Shown: positions 60,222 through 64,000 of the stretch, piece after piece | Layout: each line of letters opens with the position of its first letter | Position numbering within the stretch: position 1 is the first letter of the stretch | NCBI GenBank assembly: GCA_015179045.1 | Contig: WHUZ01000078.1 | Span: 124,001-188,000, forward strand | DNA: 64,000 nt | Direction: 5' to 3' | DNA from: Kalaharituber pfeilii | Lineage: Eukaryota; Ascomycota; Pezizomycetes; Pezizales; Pezizaceae | Program-made: the position numbers and the translations under genes | The notes under the pieces: model-generated | What the model was told of the DNA's origin: nothing | Seen by the model: the letters and a program-made list of their open reading frames with translations, nothing else | Databases searched by the model: none

Positions 60222-61135
60222 GTGCTTTGTAGTCTCATGCTACATGCCACGTGCGTCGTCAATGCCAAGCCCATTGCTACTCGTATTTGCTCAGAGGTCG
60301 TTTTTTTACGTATATCGCTCTACAGGCTACGACGAGATTACGTACAAAAGAGAGAATACAAGGGAATAAAAGAAATTAGGATCGCAAAAGTACATAAATC
60401 GGACGGAAAAAGCTCACGTCGTTTCTCCAAAACCACCGGTACCTTTCTTGATCAATTCCACTAGGTCTGTTGAAGTTCAACCTACATACAGAGAGAAGTT
60501 CGAGACCGGTTTATAATTGAAATCTCGAGTGGTGTATGTAGCTAACCACAACTTGACAAGATGCCCACGAGTAGGCTATGTTTTTTCTTTCAAGGGGGCA
60601 AATCAAAGTAGATAAACGGAAACGACGCTGTGGATTCATACATGGATTTTACGTGCAGGTCACATGCAAGCAGATGATGATGATATGCTGGCGGAACGGT
60701 GTGCTGTTACCCTTAAATGCCACATTCTCATCTGAAGGAGGGCCGATTGGTAATGGCGAATAAAGCGTGCAATATTCGAGGAACTACCTGGCGTGAGCAG
60801 TGAAAGAGTGTCTAAGATATTTGTTTCCCTCCAATACTTCGATGGGTGCAGAGATTTTCTGCCATTTAGGTACTGAAAATCGGTCCGACTTGGTTATCTA
60901 CTAATCGTAGTATTCAAATGAGATCGAGCGTCACGGTTGAAACAAGACGTAAACTTCTGCAGTTTGAAAAATTCCGAGCGTTCTTCTGGCACCGGTCATA
61001 TTTTTTTTTTTGGCGCCTTCTCCAATGATATTGGGTATCGCAATCGTATCACAAACAATAAAGGGTAGGTATCTACACCTAAAATATGTAACCTATACAT
61101 ACACCTATTCCCTCTCCCGGTGTTTGCAAAGGAAA
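60222..61135. other. Intergenic with a decayed tail-A remnant
   Basis: TACGTATATCGCTCTACAGG then CTACGACGAG at about 60307-60337 after a short T run is a possible old minus-strand tail A. No gene is seen. Confidence 0.35.
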
Positions 61136-62167
61136 TTAAAGCATATGCCTCCTTATCACCCCCATCCCCGCGCCACTTCCAGTACCGCCTTGATTCCCTC
61201 CCGCGTTCCTTCTCCTCGTTGACCCTCGCAAACTCAGATGCCGCGCATGCCTATGCTTCGGGGGTGGCACCGGTCCGTTCCGTGCCACCGCACCGTACAC
61301 CAGACTCTTAGGGTTCCGCATCCCCGGGGCGAGTTTTCCGGGGGGAATGGCGTGTGTGCGGTACCGGTAGTGCTGCTGGTCTGGTGCGTACGCAGGGGGG
61401 GCGACGAACGCAGCGGGACTGTAGTTGGCGCGGATATTGTTGGGGGTACTTACATGGACGCCATTTACGTGTCCGTGCGAGGCGCGGTCGTAGGCGTGGT
61501 GCGGATGGAATCGAGTGCGCTGGTCGTGGCGGTGGATATGTGCCTGCAAGTGTAGGCCCGCATCCCGGATCCCCGAGCCAGCAGACCCAGTCGCCGACGC
61601 CGCGTATCCATACGGAGCTGCCGTCAACGCCCCTGGAGCGCCTGGAGGTCGTCCGGAATGCAACTGGAGGTACCCAAGGTCTTCGAGGATGTCGCGGTCG
61701 CGGCGGCGCTGGCGCGAGAAGTGACTTCCGCAGGGGCTTGCGGATGCAGCGGAGTTGGAGTATGACGGGGCGGATGCGGTGATCGCGGAGAAGCAGGCCA
61801 GGAGGTGGATGACGAAGAGCGCGGTAAGAAGCCGAGTGGGAGTGAAGCCGGCGGTTGTGGGGCTGGGAGTGGTGGAGCTGGAATGGGTTGTTGGGCTTGC
61901 GGCGAATCGCGAGGGTCGGAGCCAAAAGGCGCGGGAAATCATTATTGGGCGGGTGGGGTTGGTGGCATTCGCCGATGCATGTCCGACCCGGAGGCGCGAG
62001 ATGGACTTGGTTTTTATGTGATGCCAGGAGCTTTGTCTCATCGAATCTGAACGGTCACCGCTCCAGATCGCATTCCAGGGGGTTTGGAACTCCAATGACC
62101 ACTGGCGCGCTAAATGGAAATGGTCGTAAGGTCCTATGCGTTCGGGTTGCTGTTCCCCGTTAAACAA
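61136..62167 (-). CDS. Hypothetical protein with one membrane/signal segment (343 aa)
   Basis: Single minus-strand frame; Met-76 (codon at 61940-61942) is an alternative start. A hydrophobic stretch LLTALFVIHLLACFSAITA lies at about residues 112-130 of the long form, or about 37-55 from Met-76, where it would act as a signal anchor or signal peptide. Downstream is low-complexity sequence rich in Ala, Ser, Pro, His and Arg (HLQAHIHRHDQRTRFHPHH, PPAYAPDQQHY), ending in a basic Gly-rich tail. There is no catalytic domain I recognise. Overlapping plus-strand open frames reflect high GC. It may be a secreted or single-pass membrane protein. Confidence 0.5.
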   Translation of the reverse strand: MFNGEQQPERIGPYDHFHLARQWSLEFQTPWNAIWSGDRSDSMRQSSWHHIKTKSISRLRVGHASANATNPTRPIMISRAFWLRPSRFAASPTTHSSSTTPSPTTAGFTPTRLLTALFVIHLLACFSAITASAPSYSNSAASASPCGSHFSRQRRRDRDILEDLGYLQLHSGRPPGAPGALTAAPYGYAASATGSAGSGIRDAGLHLQAHIHRHDQRTRFHPHHAYDRASHGHVNGVHVSTPNNIRANYSPAAFVAPPAYAPDQQHYRYRTHAIPPGKLAPGMRNPKSLVYGAVARNGPVPPPKHRHARHLSLRGSTRRRNAGGNQGGTGSGAGMGVIRRHML

Positions 62168-63475
62168 ACGCGCAAAACAGAAAACGCTAACGAAACCCCG
62201 GTACCGAAATTTAGTAATCTTGAAGACGCAAGGTGATAATTACGCTCGCTAACCTTCTTTTAGCGATTTAGAATGTGGTTTAAGAAAACGTTCTCCAACC
62301 AGACTAAACGTTCTCTTATCCACGAGATTCTGATTTGGGGCAACTCACCAGCACCACGCTGATAAATATGTCAGGAACAAGGGGTACGGCCAAAAGTCGG
62401 AAAGTATGTAGTTGCAACGCCTGTGCAACCGCACAATCGCCGAATATAACTAAACAAAATTCGGTGGACATTTCAACAACCCACATATATACCTTCGCAA
62501 CGCAAAATTATATCATCTTCGCTGTGCGCCGCCTACCATAACTACTCTACTCCTATTTCCTAATATATACCTATCTTTCATTAGTCTATACTTGAGTAAA
62601 CTTCTTTTTTCAAATATGCTATTAACTTATTGGTTAGATCTACATCAAGATATCTATTATTAACTATGAGAAGCAGCGTATTAATATATACAGGCAGGCA
62701 ATAGATTGCTTACAATATTACTTTTACCAAAAAACTATTTGTCTTATATAACAGACAACTACTATAAACAGATGCAAATGAAGTATATATATAAAATTCT
62801 AATAACATGGTATTGGATGAGAATAAGTAGGAGAATAGGTATTTGGTATTATATGATAATTCATACTATGGCCTGGAATATAGATATATTTTTTTGTCAG
62901 TTAATATCGGCTTTTTTATTTTTATTTTTATTTTTATTTTTATGTATTTATTTTGTGGGGGGGAGGGAGGGCCTTGATTTACTGATTATAGCAAGGAATT
63001 ATATTATCTCTGGCGGGCGTATGTTGCGCGAGATGTGTAATTTTTGTAGCGGTATAGGCGTTGCAACAGACTTTTCGACTTTTCTGTGTCAGCATCTACT
63101 GACGTGACAGGGATACCAATGCGACCGCAGTTGAGGTCGAGTCGCAACAGGCACCATCTAGCCGCAGTTTCGGTCCAAAAGCTCAGGGAGCCCTCGGGCA
63201 GAATATCTTGGCACTTGGCACCCCTTGGCCAGACCCTCCTGCAAGGAGCGGAGAACGTATTTCTTCCCAAACCCTTCAAGTTGCGACATCTTCCCGAGCG
63301 TCAGATCTTCATCAACGCACCCGCCCATATTATATGTTATGAAGGAGGTACCACCGCCATAGACATTTATAGCATTCATTTATGACACCTTTACTTATCA
63401 TCCCTCCTTCTTGCTCTCGGTAATTAACGAAACGTTCTTTCAAGCTGCAGCGGCAGCGGCAGCGGAGCTACGATC
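62168..63475. other. AT-rich intergenic, upstream of the transporter
   Basis: 62560-63000 is strongly AT-rich with a (TTTTA)n tract at about 62916-62942. No convincing gene. 63400-63475 is the 5' leader of the transporter (AGCTGCAGCGGCAGCGGCAG near 63442). Confidence 0.45.
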
Positions 63476-64000
63476 ATGACCACCACCGACGCGGCACACC
63501 AGCCCCTCATCTCACCGGTGCTTGGCGGCTCACAGAACCGGAATAGTTACGACCTTGCCGAACACGACGAGCGCTTGCAGGTCCTGTCTGGAGGTGGTCT
63601 TGGAGACGGGAGTGTGCATGATGCTTGTGCGCGCGAGAGGGACACACCGACAACGTTCGTATGGACACTGACGGCGGTAGCGGGATTAAGTGGGTTGCTG
63701 TTTGGATGTGAGTCCAATCTCCCTGATATTATGTTCTCTTGTATTTTTGGTTAGGTGCCAGGGACTAACACTAACACCTCACCACTCCCGGACACCCACA
63801 CGCAGACGACACCGGCATAATTTCGTCGACTCTCCTCCACTTGGACACCTCGCTCTCCCCCAATCCTCCCGCTCCACTCTCAATCTTGTCCAAAGCCGTC
63901 ATCACCTCCTCCACCTCCCTCGCCGCACTTCTTGTTTCTCCGGCCTCTGGCCTCCTTGCCGACTCCCACGGTCGTAAACGTATCATCTACCTCGCTGACT
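63476..64000 (+). CDS. MFS sugar/myo-inositol-type transporter, 5' part
   Basis: Exon 1 is 63476-63707; a 98-bp intron 63708-63805 (donor GTGAGT, acceptor CGCAG) splits the Tyr codon of the hallmark GLLFGYDTG motif; exon 2 runs off the window at 64000. The N-terminal cytosolic tail of about 60 residues is followed by TM1 (FVWTLTAVAGLSGLLFG), then DTGIISSTLLHLDTSL, TM2 (AVITSSTSLAALLVSPASGL) and the loop LADSHGRKRI that matches the G-x-hhaD-x-x-GRR/K MFS signature. Proton-coupled sugar or inositol uptake at the plasma membrane is the family role; the substrate cannot be fixed from this part. Without splicing the frame closes at 63754. Confidence 0.85.

Noticed and set aside
61238..62163. Plus-strand ORFs opposite 61136-62167
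   Set aside because: Several overlapping GC-driven frames without domains; the minus frame is longest and has a hydrophobic segment.

Overview
The window looks like nuclear DNA of a filamentous fungus, most likely an ascomycete. Reasons: spliceosomal introns of 40-100 bp with GT..AG ends, F-box, BTB-like and ankyrin proteins of fungal type, an MFS sugar/inositol-type transporter, a Crinkler-type effector gene, and intronless tRNA-Thr(AGT). I cannot name the species from sequence alone. Host genes are sparse; most of the 64 kb is retroelement DNA and satellites between a few islands.

Gene islands: a 1083-aa ankyrin protein (2662-5913, +); a Crinkler-type P-loop NTPase/nuclease gene split by a frameshift (about 9168-11319, +); an F-box protein (12673-14442, -); a two-exon BTB-like protein (18563-20382, -); tRNA-Thr (30492-30566, -); a possible secreted protein (36508-37305, +); a GATA-like zinc-finger protein (42125-42421, -); a three-exon coiled-coil protein (46367-47244, -); a membrane-anchored or secreted low-complexity protein (61136-62167, -); and the 5' end of an MFS transporter (63476 to window end, +).

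The dominant story is retroposition. I count about 50 insertions that end in poly(A) preceded by one of three 3' hairpins. Tail A: TCGCCATAGCCC, two variable bases, AGGGCGGCATGCGA. Tail B: CCCTGCCATGGCGAACAGCT then GCAAGCGGGG. Tail C: CCCTGCCATAGGCTGG then TAGCCTGTATGCGGGG. Many have 9-15 bp target-site duplications (TSDs) that I could read directly. Tail A ends LINE copies carrying reverse transcriptase (RT), RNase H and a terminal CCHC knuckle. Tail C ends a second LINE lineage with RNase H and a different knuckle. Each of the three tails is also found on elements that encode only a gag-like ORF1 and then run straight into a private 3' UTR, hairpin and poly(A). No tail-B element in the window carries RT sequence. 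Many insertions are only 40-70 bp, essentially hairpin plus poly(A). Nesting is frequent, including LINE in LINE and a tail-B insertion inside a tail-A hairpin.

DNA-transposon remains include a clean 304-bp hAT-type MITE (34541-34844), a 1.07-kb element with 33-bp inverted ends and a decayed Myb-like ORF (15077-16147), and a 1.9-kb segment bounded by 59-bp inverted repeats (33516-35400). Region 53.4-59.8 kb is a satellite block whose two satellite types are arranged as an inverted repeat, S2(+) S1(-) ... S1(+) S2(-), peppered with LINEs and containing a 62-bp near-perfect palindrome.
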